DNA of 64,000 nucleotides from Intestinibacillus sp. Marseille-P6563 (GCF_900604335.1 NZ_UWOD01000002.1:682001-746000), one strand, 5' to 3'. Positions 49,969 through 58,883 are shown, numbered from the stretch's first letter. Numbers and translations: made by a program. The notes: generated from the sequence alone by a model not told the origin.

Positions 49969-50856
49969 ATGGAATTAAAAATTGAACATCTAAGCAAGCA
50001 GTTCAAAGATAAAACCGCTGTCGATGATGTTAGCTTGACCCTGACAAATGGCGTATGGGGACTTCTCGGTGCAAATGGAGCAGGCAAAACAACCCTTATG
50101 AGGATGATTGCCGACATCATGGCACCGACCAGCGGAACCATTTACTATGATGGTACGGATATTCGCAAAATGGGGAAAGACTACCGGGATCTGTTTGGCT
50201 TTTTACCGCAAGATTTTGGGTATAGCCGTGATTTTACTGTTAAGGATTATCTCGAATATGTGGCTGCGTTAAAGGACGTCCCTACAAGGGAAACCAGCAG
50301 AAAAATCAATTATCTGCTGGACATACTTACCCTTTCAGATGTAAAGCGCAAAAAGATTGCTCAATTATCGGGAGGAATGAAACGGCGTGTAGGTATTGCC
50401 CAAGCTATGCTGAACGACCCGAAGATTTTGGTCATGGACGAACCAACTGCTGGGCTTGATCCCGGAGAGCGCGTGCGTTTCCGTAATTTTATTTCGGAAT
50501 TTTCCCATGATCGCATTGTACTCATTTCTACCCACATTGTTTCTGACATTGAGTATATTGCAACACAAAATGCAATTATGAAAGCCGGAAAGATTGTTGA
50601 TGTCGGGACAACAGACGAGCTTGTAAAGCAAATTGAGGGGAAGGTCTGGACTTGTACGATACCGGCCAGAGATTTGGGCCAGTATGAGATGCACTTACGG
50701 ATTATCAATCAGCGCGGAGAAGATAATAACCAAGTATCCATTCGGTATCTGTCTGAAAAATCTGAGATCGAAGGCTCTGCTCCAATATCGCCGCGGCTTG
50801 AGGACTTGTATCTCTGGCTGTTCCCGCAAGCCGAACATGAAAAGGAGGGAAATTGA
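49969..50856 (+). CDS. ABC transporter ATP-binding protein
   Basis: 295 residues from ATG 49969, eight bases after AAGGAG (three ATGs in tandem make the start slightly uncertain). Walker A GLLGANGAGKTTLMRM, Q-loop GFLPQDFGY, signature LSGGMKRRVGIAQAML, Walker B ILVMDEPTAGLDPGE, H-loop STHIVSDIEY. A C-terminal extension follows. With the permease next to it, it likely expels or detoxifies an antimicrobial peptide under VanRS-type control (inference). Confidence 0.93.
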   Translation: MELKIEHLSKQFKDKTAVDDVSLTLTNGVWGLLGANGAGKTTLMRMIADIMAPTSGTIYYDGTDIRKMGKDYRDLFGFLPQDFGYSRDFTVKDYLEYVAALKDVPTRETSRKINYLLDILTLSDVKRKKIAQLSGGMKRRVGIAQAMLNDPKILVMDEPTAGLDPGERVRFRNFISEFSHDRIVLISTHIVSDIEYIATQNAIMKAGKIVDVGTTDELVKQIEGKVWTCTIPARDLGQYEMHLRIINQRGEDNNQVSIRYLSEKSEIEGSAPISPRLEDLYLWLFPQAEHEKEGN

Positions 50857-50857
50857 T

Positions 50858-52096
50858 ATGCGGTTATTCTGTTTGGAAGTAAAAAGAATTATGAAATCCC
50901 GGCGCACCATCATTTTACTTACCGCTGCATTGCTTCTGGCGGTAATCATGGCATATCTCCCGATTAGTTTTGAATCCATCAATCGTCCCGGTGACAATGG
51001 TTCTGTTGTTGAACTGAACGGAATGGAAGCAATTCAATTTAAGCGAGAGTATCGACAAGATACCTATGGAGATGTTACACCGCAAAAAATTGCAGATGCT
51101 TTACGAATATACCAGAAATATGTTCAGCAATATGGCACAGTAGAAGATATGCCATTGGACGTTTATACAGAAAATGTAATGGCTATTCGACCGCTTCTTG
51201 ATCGCTTGCCGGAAGCCTTTGCTGACCCTCAAACGGGCATAGGGGCTGATCTAATGGAGATTGATCCAGATATGGTAGAACAAAACCTTTACGGACAATT
51301 TGCATCTCACTTGAATGACATAATGAACCTTGAACAGAAAGAACATCCATCAGCCAGAGCATTTGCATCAGAAAAGTATGACGAGGTAGATAAGCCTTAC
51401 CAGCTTTATTCTGGTTTGAGCCGGGATGCGTTTGATTATATCGAGCTGTATATTTTTATACTCTCCATTTTGTGCATTGCAATGGTAGCGCCAACATTTG
51501 CTAATGAATATCAGACTGGAAGCGATAGCATTATGCGCTGCACCAAAAATGGCCGTGTGAAATTTAGTGTAATTAAGATACTGGCCGCCGGTGCTATTTT
51601 TACAGTCGTATTCATAGTGGGAATGGTGATCCATTTATCTATCATCAATCTTGCCTTTGGAACAGAGTGCTTGAAAACATCTTTCCAGATGTTGTTCTCA
51701 ATTATAAACCTGCCTAACATCAATTTGGGACAACTTCAAATTATTTTAGTATTATCGGGCCTTTTATCCTTGTTGGCAAGTATTAGCTGTACGCTGTTCT
51801 TATCTGCAAAATGCAAGGATTCATTGAGCGCCCTGTTGATTTCACTTGCTGTTATGCTCTTACCGACTATTGTTTATACTGCATTGGGCAGCTCTGTTTG
51901 GGTTTCTACAATTTTGCCCTCTGCTGGTATTGGCTTGCAAAACAATTTTCTTTATCAGCTTTATGGCTTTAACTTTTTATATATCGGAGATATGAGTTTT
52001 TGGACGCCATATATTATCCTGATTTCCGCAGCATTAGAAATTCCGCTGTTCTTGTTTTTGGCAATTCGGGCTTATTGTAAGCACCGAGTCGCTTGA
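50858..52096 (+). CDS. ABC-2-type permease
   Basis: 412 residues after GGAGGG. One membrane segment near residue 20-40, a large extracytoplasmic domain (about 45-185), then five or six membrane segments from residue 190. This is the layout of bacteriocin or peptide immunity permeases. Starts one base after the ATPase stop; same operon. Confidence 0.85.
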   Translation: MRLFCLEVKRIMKSRRTIILLTAALLLAVIMAYLPISFESINRPGDNGSVVELNGMEAIQFKREYRQDTYGDVTPQKIADALRIYQKYVQQYGTVEDMPLDVYTENVMAIRPLLDRLPEAFADPQTGIGADLMEIDPDMVEQNLYGQFASHLNDIMNLEQKEHPSARAFASEKYDEVDKPYQLYSGLSRDAFDYIELYIFILSILCIAMVAPTFANEYQTGSDSIMRCTKNGRVKFSVIKILAAGAIFTVVFIVGMVIHLSIINLAFGTECLKTSFQMLFSIINLPNINLGQLQIILVLSGLLSLLASISCTLFLSAKCKDSLSALLISLAVMLLPTIVYTALGSSVWVSTILPSAGIGLQNNFLYQLYGFNFLYIGDMSFWTPYIILISAALEIPLFLFLAIRAYCKHRVA

Positions 52097-52226
52097 CAAC
52101 TATATAAACAAGCTGTGTACCCGGACGCTCTACGATCTGGACGGTATGCCCCATGTGCGGGTGGACGAGTACATGAAGTGTCGTTTGCAAAATAAGCTGA
52201 TCCGGGTTATCCTGAACAGCCTATGA
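52092..52226 (+). pseudogene. 3' gene remnant of unknown element protein
   Basis: The open frame LDNYINKLCTRTLYDLDGMP then HVRVDEYMKCRLQNKLIRVI ends at TGA 52226, overlapping the permease tail in another frame. It reads like the C-terminus of a lost gene; I do not recognise the family. It is followed by the hairpin GCCGGACGC/GCGTCCGGC (52233-52267), probably its old terminator. Confidence 0.4.
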
Positions 52227-52370
52227 GAAAGCGCCGGACGCGGCGGCCTGCTGGCCCTGCGTCCGGCAATCAAACATAAGACAATGGATATTAAACGCAA
52301 GGAGACTTCCTCATATAATGCCACAATAGTTGATTGCACTTCAAAAGACACCTTATTCGAGAGAACCTTC

Positions 52371-52400
52371 TTGACTTTTACTATCAATAATAGTATTATT
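52371..52400 (+). promoter_or_regulatory. padR promoter with overlapping palindrome
   Basis: TTGACT (52371-52376), 17 bp, TATTAT (52394-52399). The perfect inverted repeat AATAATA-G-TATTATT (52386-52400) covers the -10, a typical site for an autorepressing PadR. Confidence 0.75.
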
Positions 52401-52428
52401 GTTAATAGCAAACCTTGGAGGTGTCGTT

Positions 52429-52953
52429 ATGTCATCAATCGACTTAGTCATACTTGGTATTGTATTGGAGAAACCACGAAGCGCCTATGACATTCAGAAG
52501 GATGTGGAGTACCACCATTTTTCTCGCTGGACTAAAATAAGCGTACCTTCTATTTATCGTAAGGTTCTCCAGTTGAGTGAGAAGGGTTATTTGCAAAGCG
52601 ATATTGTCAAGGGTGATAGGTTTGCGGATAAGGCCATCTATTCTATTACCAATCAAGGCAAAGCGTATTTCAAGGAATTGATGGCCTCTTGCGCCGCTGG
52701 CCCAGTACCCTTGCTATTCGATTTCAATGTGGTCATTACCAATTTGAACAAGATGGACAAAGCCGAAGCGTTGGAGCTGGTTTCGACTTTGCGCCGGAGC
52801 ATACAGTCCTCGGCTGAATCGAACGAGGGCTATGAGCGGGAATTTGCAGACATTCCCTTGGTTGGGAGAACGATTTTTGAGCAGCAGCAGCTTCTCTATC
52901 GCACCCTTCTGGAATGGCTGGATCATTTTGAAGGGCAGTTCTTAGAAGAATGA
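52429..52953 (+). CDS. PadR-family transcriptional regulator
   Basis: 174 residues from ATG 52429 after TTGGAGGTG. SIDLVILGIVLEKPRSAYDI, VPSIYRKVLQLSEKGYLQSD and the YSITNQGKAYFKELM wing are PadR-type; the C-terminal helices (LVSTLRRSIQSSAESNEGYE) dimerise. PadR proteins repress detoxification or efflux genes until a ligand binds. The stop overlaps the YjdF gene by 4 bp. Confidence 0.9.
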   Translation: MSSIDLVILGIVLEKPRSAYDIQKDVEYHHFSRWTKISVPSIYRKVLQLSEKGYLQSDIVKGDRFADKAIYSITNQGKAYFKELMASCAAGPVPLLFDFNVVITNLNKMDKAEALELVSTLRRSIQSSAESNEGYEREFADIPLVGRTIFEQQQLLYRTLLEWLDHFEGQFLEE

Positions 52954-53372
52954 GTACAGGCCCCCAAAGCAGTTTGACCATCCTGTTTGAAGCTCCATTT
53001 TGGATCGGTCTGTATGAAAGAACGGATAATGGCAAGTACGAGGTATGCAAAATCACTTTTGGCTCAGAGCCTAAAGATTACGAGGTCTATGAGTTTTTGC
53101 TGAAGAATTGGCACAGGCTGAAATTCAGTCCCCCAATCCAAGCCGAAGTAGCCATAGAGCGAAAAATCAATCCCAAACGTATGCAGCGCGAAATTCAAAG
53201 CCAACTGCAAGATAAAGGTATTGGAACAAAGGCGCAGCAGGCGTTGAAACTCCAGCATGAGCAATGTAAGCTGGAACGCAAAACCAAGAGCCGTGAGCAG
53301 AAAGAAGCGGAGAAAGACCGCCAGTTTGCCATACGACAGGAAAAGAAGAAAGCCAAGCACAGAGGAAGATAA
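52950..53372 (+). CDS. YjdF-family (DUF2992) protein
   Basis: 140 residues. TILFEAPFWIGLYERTDNGK, KITFGSEPKDYEVYEFLLKN and the charged C-terminus (QALKLQHEQCKLERKTKSRE) match DUF2992/YjdF. In many Firmicutes the gene is controlled by a riboswitch for azaaromatic compounds; here it is coupled to PadR by ATGA overlap, and I see no such riboswitch. Biochemical role unknown, probably response to aromatic toxins. Confidence 0.88.
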   Translation: MSTGPQSSLTILFEAPFWIGLYERTDNGKYEVCKITFGSEPKDYEVYEFLLKNWHRLKFSPPIQAEVAIERKINPKRMQREIQSQLQDKGIGTKAQQALKLQHEQCKLERKTKSREQKEAEKDRQFAIRQEKKKAKHRGR

Positions 53373-53503
53373 CATAAAGATAGAATGGATTTTATGCCCC
53401 TTTGCGGTAGCAGATAACATCTTTTATAACCTGTGCCTGTATGTTTATCAAGTGAAGCAGGAATCAGTGTTTTCCCAACTTATTCCCATTGGAGGTGAGC
53501 AGC

Positions 53504-53920
53504 ATGGGAGAAATCATAGTAATACGAACTTCTGATCCTGATGAAAGTATCTACCGAGCTATTATAGATGCCCTACAAGAAAAGGATGTCCAATTTCTTC
53601 ATGCTGCCAGCCTCGAACCCTCACGCCTAATTTTGGGCGATATAGAGATATTTCCAGAGCGGCGGCGAGTCACAAAGGCCGGTGTGGAGATCTGCCTGAA
53701 CTACGGAGAGTTCTCGATCCTTTACTGCATGGCCCGCTGCCCTGGGCGTGTATTCAGCCGGGAGCAGCTTTACAATGCGGCCTGGGGTGAGGACTATGAA
53801 TTAGGCACCAACACTGTGGACAACACGATCTGGCGGCTACGGAGCAAGTTGGAGCCTGACCCGAAGCACCCCACCTATATCAAGACTGTTTTCCGGGTGG
53901 GATATAAAATTGAACGATAA
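53504..53920 (+). CDS. Winged-helix (OmpR-type) DNA-binding protein without receiver, intact copy 2
   Basis: 138 residues from ATG 53504 after GGAGGTGAG. N-terminal IIVIRTSDPDESIYRAIIDA is of unknown fold; residues about 45-138 are a PhoB/OmpR-type winged helix (CLNYGEFSILYCMARCPGRV, FSREQLYNAAWGEDYEL, TVDNTIWRLRSKLE, YIKTVFRVGYKIE). No phosphoacceptor domain exists. Broken copies lie at 46923-47125 and 58884-59292; the three bracket the two cargo loci. Confidence 0.85.
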   Translation: MGEIIVIRTSDPDESIYRAIIDALQEKDVQFLHAASLEPSRLILGDIEIFPERRRVTKAGVEICLNYGEFSILYCMARCPGRVFSREQLYNAAWGEDYELGTNTVDNTIWRLRSKLEPDPKHPTYIKTVFRVGYKIER

Positions 53921-53928
53921 TATACGGG

Positions 53929-53973
53929 GAACGCCAAATGTAGCGGCTCAGGTCGATACTACATTTGGCGTTC
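53929..53973 (+). terminator. Terminator after the intact winged-helix gene
   Basis: A perfect 15-bp stem, GAACGCCAAATGTAG with CTACATTTGGCGTTC, then TTTC. Confidence 0.85.
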
Positions 53974-53990
53974 TTTCATTCGATGGCACC

Positions 53991-54074
53991 ATTTAGAAAA
54001 TTTTCAAAATGAACATTGACTTTTTTTCCTATTGTGCTACAATGAAAATATCATTTAGAGATTCTTCAAAATAA
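53991..54074 (+). promoter_or_regulatory. sdpR-like promoter flanked by two 22-bp operators
   Basis: Promoter TTGACT (54016-54021), 16 bp, TACAAT (54038-54043). Operator 1 (53991-54012, ATTTAGAAAATTTTCAAAAT) adjoins the -35; operator 2 (54053-54074, ATTTAGAGATTCTTCAAAAT) covers the start site. A third copy precedes the ABC genes. The arms TTTAGAA/TTCAAA are near-palindromic, as for ArsR-family dimers. Confidence 0.75.
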
Positions 54075-54096
54075 CAGAGGCAAAGGTGAAAGCACT

Positions 54097-54381
54097 GTGA
54101 GTTTACCTAATATTTTCAAAGCATTAAGCGATCCCGTCCGACGGGAGATATTACTGAAACTAAAACAAAAACGGAAGATGTCAGCCGGTGAAATTGCCGC
54201 AGAATTTGACTTGACTAATGCCACTATTTCATACCACCTTTCTACTCTAAAAAAGGCTGATTTGATTTTTGAAACGCGCTATCAGAAATACATCTATTAT
54301 GAAATCAATACATCGGTATTTGAAAGTGTTGTTATGTGGCTTATGCAATTTCAGGAGGATAAAGATGAACCCCAAAAATAA
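54097..54381 (+). CDS. sdpR: ArsR-family autorepressor, SdpR-like
   Basis: 94 residues from GTG 54097, preceded by AAAGGTGA. PNIFKALSDPVRREILLKLK, SAGEIAAEFDLTNATISYHL and STLKKADLIFETRYQKYIYY form an ArsR winged helix; no metal-binding Cys pair. The next gene is SdpI-like. In Bacillus SdpR represses sdpRI until membrane SdpI captures it in the presence of the SdpC toxin; the same logic is likely here. Overlaps the sdpI-like gene by 17 bp. Confidence 0.87.
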   Translation: MSLPNIFKALSDPVRREILLKLKQKRKMSAGEIAAEFDLTNATISYHLSTLKKADLIFETRYQKYIYYEINTSVFESVVMWLMQFQEDKDEPQK

Positions 54382-54961
54382 ACGAACCTTGTTTCTGACA
54401 AGTACAATTTGCATTATTTTGTCCATCGTAGCATTCGCGCTGTCCCACATGGGCGGGGCCAGTAACGAAAACTATATTCTGCTCTATGTGATTGCCGTTT
54501 TGCTGAATATTGTTCTGAACCTTGCGCTTAATATCAAAATTGCTTCGACAAACGGAGCCAAGGCGTTAGTGTCTTTGGGCAAATGGATTATGCCGATTGC
54601 GGGAGTTGTATATTTGATCCCGCAGGTATATTCCGTACTGTTTCCTGCCAAGACCATGCAAGATACTTATTGGTATGTTTTTATTGGTATTTTGTTTATT
54701 GTCAGTGGCAATTATTTTCCCAAAAACCACATCAATCCCTATGTCGGACTAAAGTTTCCGTGGCTATTCAATGATGAAGAAGGCTGGTACAAGACGCATC
54801 GGCTGGGCAGTTATACATGGATACTGGCTGGTATTGTCAGCATTCTGCATCCACTGCACAATCTTATTTTTGTAACCGTTCCGCTAATCATTTTTCTGGT
54901 TGGCGTTGTCCCGTTGGTCTATTCACTTGTCCTCTTTTTTAAGAGGAAACAAAGCAACTAA
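54365..54961 (+). CDS. sdpI: SdpI-family immunity/signal membrane protein
   Basis: 198 residues from ATG 54365 after AGGAGG. Six membrane segments; GNYFPKNHINPYVGLKFPWL and WYKTHRLGSYTWILAGIVS are the SdpI-type motif. SdpI protects against a cannibalism toxin and senses it for SdpR. No sdpC-like toxin gene is seen, so the cell may be immune to a neighbour's toxin. Confidence 0.88.
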   Translation: MNPKNKRTLFLTSTICIILSIVAFALSHMGGASNENYILLYVIAVLLNIVLNLALNIKIASTNGAKALVSLGKWIMPIAGVVYLIPQVYSVLFPAKTMQDTYWYVFIGILFIVSGNYFPKNHINPYVGLKFPWLFNDEEGWYKTHRLGSYTWILAGIVSILHPLHNLIFVTVPLIIFLVGVVPLVYSLVLFFKRKQSN

Positions 54962-54975
54962 AGGAGGTAATACTT

Positions 54976-55284
54976 ATGAAATCTGCAACGAAGCATATTG
55001 TTATCAGCACCGTTTTGTGTGCGTTGACGCTGGTAGTCTTTCTCGCTTTCTATAATCGCCTGCCGGAGTCTATCCCCATCCATTTTGATTCTGCCGGAGT
55101 AGCAAATTCTTTCTGGCCCCGCAATGTTGTAGTGTTCGGCGTTCCCGTGGCCTGTGTCCTGCTGAACCTCATTTCTGGCTTTACCGTCAGCCAGAAAGAG
55201 AATGCAAAGCCGTATATGTACTATATCATGGCTGTTGTTGCATTCGTAGCAACGGGCATCATGATCTATTTGGGGATGAAGTGA
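54976..55284 (+). CDS. DUF1648 membrane protein
   Basis: 102 residues after AAAGGAGG. Three membrane segments; LPESIPIHFDSAGVANSFWP is the DUF1648 signature found as the N-terminal domain of long SdpI proteins. Here the two domains are separate genes, 14 bp apart, and probably act together. Confidence 0.85.
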   Translation: MKSATKHIVISTVLCALTLVVFLAFYNRLPESIPIHFDSAGVANSFWPRNVVVFGVPVACVLLNLISGFTVSQKENAKPYMYYIMAVVAFVATGIMIYLGMK

Positions 55285-55333
55285 ATTGCCCCAACAAGAA
55301 CTTTGGTGGCGGAACGGTTATTTTTTTTGAATG

Positions 55334-55355
55334 TCATTTTGAAATTTTTCTAAAT
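55334..55355 (+). promoter_or_regulatory. Third SdpR-type operator, upstream of the ABC genes
   Basis: TCATTTTGAAATTTTTCTAAAT is the reverse complement of the operators at 53991 and 54053 with few changes. It lies 16 bp before the ABC start, where a promoter (TTGAAT at 55327) may be covered. Confidence 0.7.
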
Positions 55356-55371
55356 AAAGGCAAGGAATGCT

Positions 55372-56106
55372 ATGTTACAAATCAAGAACTTATCCAAAAG
55401 CTACGGTGCGAAAAAGGCTGTAAGCAACCTTAGTTTTGTCGTGGAAGATGGCGACATAATGGGCTTCATCGGAAAGAATGGAGCTGGCAAAACCACAACA
55501 TTGAAAGCCTGTTTAGGTATCATCGGCATCGACGAGGGAGAAATCCTTTTGGATGGAACTTCTGTCCTCAAAGAACCGATGGCTTGTAAGCGGAAGATGG
55601 CGTATGTGCCAGATAATCCCCAGCTTGACGAGTATATGACTGGATTGCAGTATCTCAACTTTATCTGTGATATTTACGAAGTACCGTCCAAGATGCGGAA
55701 ACAAAACTTCGAGAAATTGGCCTCAGCTTTTCAGATGGGGCCGCATTTGAATAACTTGATTTCCGCTTACTCCCACGGCATGAAACAGAAACTTGCGCTG
55801 ATTGCCGCCTTTTCACACACGCCTAAACTGCTGATATTGGATGAACCTTTCGTCGGATTAGACCCGGAGGCATTTGTGATCCTGAAAGAGCAGATGAAAG
55901 AACTCTGTGCAAGTGGAAATTCCGTTCTGTTTTCAAGCCATATTCTTGATGTGGTAGAAAAGGTGTGCAATAAAGTGTCCGTTATTAAGCATGGACAATT
56001 GCTGTATTCCGGCAGGACGACAGAAATCGTTGGGACAAAGGGTTTGGAAGAAGTATTTATGGAGATGAATGGCGATGAAATTTCTGTTACCCCTACTAAG
56101 GAATAA
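55372..56106 (+). CDS. ABC transporter ATP-binding protein
   Basis: 244 residues. Walker A GFIGKNGAGKTTTLKACLG, signature AYSHGMKQKLALIAAF (SHGMK rather than SGGQ), Walker B LLILDEPFVGLDPEA, H-loop FSSHILDVVEKV. Forms an exporter or immunity transporter with the next gene, whose start lies inside its 3' end. Under SdpR-type operator control. Confidence 0.92.
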   Translation: MLQIKNLSKSYGAKKAVSNLSFVVEDGDIMGFIGKNGAGKTTTLKACLGIIGIDEGEILLDGTSVLKEPMACKRKMAYVPDNPQLDEYMTGLQYLNFICDIYEVPSKMRKQNFEKLASAFQMGPHLNNLISAYSHGMKQKLALIAAFSHTPKLLILDEPFVGLDPEAFVILKEQMKELCASGNSVLFSSHILDVVEKVCNKVSVIKHGQLLYSGRTTEIVGTKGLEEVFMEMNGDEISVTPTKE

Positions 56107-57688
56107 TCTTTTGCAGCTATCTCATGCCAATCAGCTTCGATATGCAGATACAAAGAACCGCACAAAAACGATCACGTTGTATCTGCTGATAGCCGCGATC
56201 CTAATGGGATTGCTTGCATACCTGATTTACTCCTTGAAAATCATTTACTCTATTGCGTGGTCGTTGGAGGAAGTAGTGACAGAACTGGTTGTTCCTATGG
56301 TTCTGATCTGCGCGATCCTTAATATTGCGATTAGTATTTTTTGGGGAAGTGGCCTGCTCCTTAGCGATACTAATATTGACAGTGTGCTTGCACTTCCAAT
56401 TCCGTTGCGTACATTGATACTCTCCAAATTGACTGTCCTGTTTATGGTAGAGGTCGCCCTTACTGTGGCGCTGCTGCTTCCTATGATGGTGCTGTTTGGC
56501 CTGACCGCAGATATGGAATTTCCGTTTTATCTAATTGTGCTTGGAATAACCATCCTCTTTCCTGCCATTCCCGTCCTTTTGGGAACAATGATCGGAACAC
56601 AGATTTACCGCGTCTTGAAAAGTTCCTCTGCTCGTATTGCCCGACTAAAGGCAGCGGCGGCTATCCTGATTTTGTTTGCGTTTATGATTTTCATGTTCTG
56701 CAAATTCCCAGATATAGCTGCCGGAAATTTTGGGGATGTTATTTCTACCTCGACTTTTACACTCTATGTAGGCCAGTATATTCACCGATTGCTTAACGGG
56801 GACTATCTGTTGATAGGCATATACTTCGGTGGGGTATTCCTGATAGGCGTTACTCTGCTCTATGGTCTAATCAAAATATTTCGTAACTGGTATAGCAATG
56901 ACGCGATACAAGGCTCAAAAAGTCAGCCCGTCGATTGGAACAAACAAACCACGAAACAGCACAGCCCGGTATCTGCTCTTTTAGAAAGAGAGCGCACACG
57001 TTATTTTTCGCTTCCGGTATATCTGACCAATACTGCCTGCGGATTGCTTTTTGCTGCGGTCTTTGTTCTGCTGGTTGTTTTAATGTCGGATAAGATCACA
57101 CCATACATTTATCAGTTGGCCGCATATTTTCAGGTGCCTTTTGCTGATTATGATGTGCTGTTCATATATGCATTTTCTATCTTGACAACAATCTCCTGCA
57201 CAACCTATGTCGGCATTTCCATCGAGGGAAAACAGATTGAAATACTGAAATCCTTACCCATTGCGGCAAAGAGCCTCTTTCGAGTAAAGCTGCTGCATCA
57301 TCTCTCAATGTCTGTACCGACCATTTTGGTTTTGAATACCATCATGGCATTGTATTTGCAATGGCCTTTCCCCAAAGTTATGCTGGGGTATGCTTTTCCT
57401 TTGCTGTGTTCGGTGCTGATCGGAATGATGGGTTACATCTTAAATCTCATTTTCCCCAATTTTGAATGGGAGAATGTCACCCATATTATCAAGCAAAGTC
57501 TACCAGCGATTTTGACAGCCTTGATCGGGGTTGTAGTTACCTGTGGGACGGCATATCTGCTGTTGAGATTTTTCGCAAGTGCTTTATTTATGGGGAGTTG
57601 GATTGCCTGTGGCGCCAATCTTTTGCTCGTTTTAGGAATGATGATATGGATTGACAACGAAGCAGAGCAGTTATATCAAGGCCTTTAG
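56075..57688 (+). CDS. Large ABC exporter permease
   Basis: 537 residues from ATG 56075 (GGAG ten bases upstream; ATG 56069 is possible). About twelve membrane segments in two halves, with a cytosolic part between (residues about 270-305). No motif names the substrate; layout is like peptide or lantibiotic immunity permeases. Overlaps the ATPase gene by 32 bp. Confidence 0.82.
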   Translation: MKFLLPLLRNNLLQLSHANQLRYADTKNRTKTITLYLLIAAILMGLLAYLIYSLKIIYSIAWSLEEVVTELVVPMVLICAILNIAISIFWGSGLLLSDTNIDSVLALPIPLRTLILSKLTVLFMVEVALTVALLLPMMVLFGLTADMEFPFYLIVLGITILFPAIPVLLGTMIGTQIYRVLKSSSARIARLKAAAAILILFAFMIFMFCKFPDIAAGNFGDVISTSTFTLYVGQYIHRLLNGDYLLIGIYFGGVFLIGVTLLYGLIKIFRNWYSNDAIQGSKSQPVDWNKQTTKQHSPVSALLERERTRYFSLPVYLTNTACGLLFAAVFVLLVVLMSDKITPYIYQLAAYFQVPFADYDVLFIYAFSILTTISCTTYVGISIEGKQIEILKSLPIAAKSLFRVKLLHHLSMSVPTILVLNTIMALYLQWPFPKVMLGYAFPLLCSVLIGMMGYILNLIFPNFEWENVTHIIKQSLPAILTALIGVVVTCGTAYLLLRFFASALFMGSWIACGANLLLVLGMMIWIDNEAEQLYQGL

Positions 57689-57702
57689 CCAAGGAGTATC
57701 AC

Positions 57703-58413
57703 ATGGTAGGTTTGCTGAGTGCGCTATTTAATGTCACTGTAAGTGTCGTATTTCCGATAGCTATATTACTAATCATTTTAATCAGATCAAAAAACGCAAA
57801 GGCAGAACTGAAAGTGTTTCTTGTGGGTGTATGCACATATTTAGTTGCACAAATACTTTTCCGCCAACCCTTTCTTGCCTTATTACAAAGCATTGATTCA
57901 TATAGGATTTTGATAACGACAAACCGAGTTGCCCATATCGCAATTTTAGCAGGTTCGGCGGCGATTGCAGAAGAAATAGGACGATATATCGCATTTCGCT
58001 TTTTCGTAAAAGGTCAGCCAGCACAAAATACGCCATTATATTTCGGTTTAGGGCACGGAGGCATTGAGGCACTATCTGTTGGGGTAAATAGTGTAATATT
58101 GCTCGTATGCTCGCCTTACACCCTTATCAATATGGGCGCAGATGTTGCTTTGGCAGGTGTAGAACGGATTTCCACATTGCTTGCTCAAATTGCATTTTCC
58201 TATATTGTTTTTTGCAGTTATCAGAAAAAAACTTATCGCTATTTAATATTGGCAATCTGCCTTCATACTGTGTACGATTTTCCTCTCATACTGCTTGATT
58301 ATGGCATTTCACCGTTTGTATTTGAAATCGGGCTTTTTCTATTCTCTGCAATTTTATTACTTTTTACATTAAAAGGTGTTAGAGGTATCCAGTCCAATGA
58401 AAAAAATAATTAG
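57703..58413 (+). CDS. YhfC-family intramembrane metalloprotease-like protein
   Basis: 236 residues, about seven membrane segments. The motifs AAIAEEIGRYIAFRF, GLGHGGIEALSVG and LHTVYDFPLI carry the Glu-Glu, His and His/Asp expected for YhfC/CPBP-type membrane proteases. Such proteins can process or resist peptide toxins. It follows the permease by 14 bp and overlaps the lipoprotein gene by 17 bp. Confidence 0.8.
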   Translation: MVGLLSALFNVTVSVVFPIAILLIILIRSKNAKAELKVFLVGVCTYLVAQILFRQPFLALLQSIDSYRILITTNRVAHIAILAGSAAIAEEIGRYIAFRFFVKGQPAQNTPLYFGLGHGGIEALSVGVNSVILLVCSPYTLINMGADVALAGVERISTLLAQIAFSYIVFCSYQKKTYRYLILAICLHTVYDFPLILLDYGISPFVFEIGLFLFSAILLLFTLKGVRGIQSNEKNN

Positions 58414-58798
58414 TCTTTTAGGTTGCTGCTTTATTGCAATCTCAACATTAACCGCTTGTGGAAATAACAATCTTCCAGCATGGGCAGATACAGATGTACT
58501 AACCCAAAAAGCACAGACAATGATTGATACGCTAAATGCTTTTGACTATGACGGCGTTGCTGAAATCTATAACAATCCAACAGTAGACGCATCGACCTTT
58601 GAAGCAAGCGGTGAAATAATTGAAACCTATGGTACTTTTGAAAGCTATGGCGATGTGTCGTATGTAGCTGACAAGACCGATGATGGGATCGAATTTGTAC
58701 GAGTTATTCAAATTGCAAATTATGAAAAAGGAAAACTAACCTTTACAGCAAGTTTTTTTGAGGATAATTCCGTAGCTGGGTTTAGGCTGGCAGAATGA
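58397..58798 (+). CDS. DUF3887-like lipoprotein
   Basis: 133 residues. Signal peptide with lipobox LTAC at about residue 21 (MKKIISLLGCCFIAISTLTA). The mature part (AQTMIDTLNAFDYDGVAEIY, YGTFESYGDVSYVADKTDDG) is a small NTF2-like domain resembling DUF3887. Extracytoplasmic, lipid-anchored, last gene of the SdpR-type operon; it may bind the toxin sensed by the system (inference). Confidence 0.8.
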   Translation: MKKIISLLGCCFIAISTLTACGNNNLPAWADTDVLTQKAQTMIDTLNAFDYDGVAEIYNNPTVDASTFEASGEIIETYGTFESYGDVSYVADKTDDGIEFVRVIQIANYEKGKLTFTASFFEDNSVAGFRLAE

Positions 58799-58883
58799 AA
58801 GAGATATTGTACGGTCTATTGTGATCCGCTTGCAGTTCTAAAATGTGAATACGAAAACGCTATTCCCTCTGGAGGTGAGCAGC

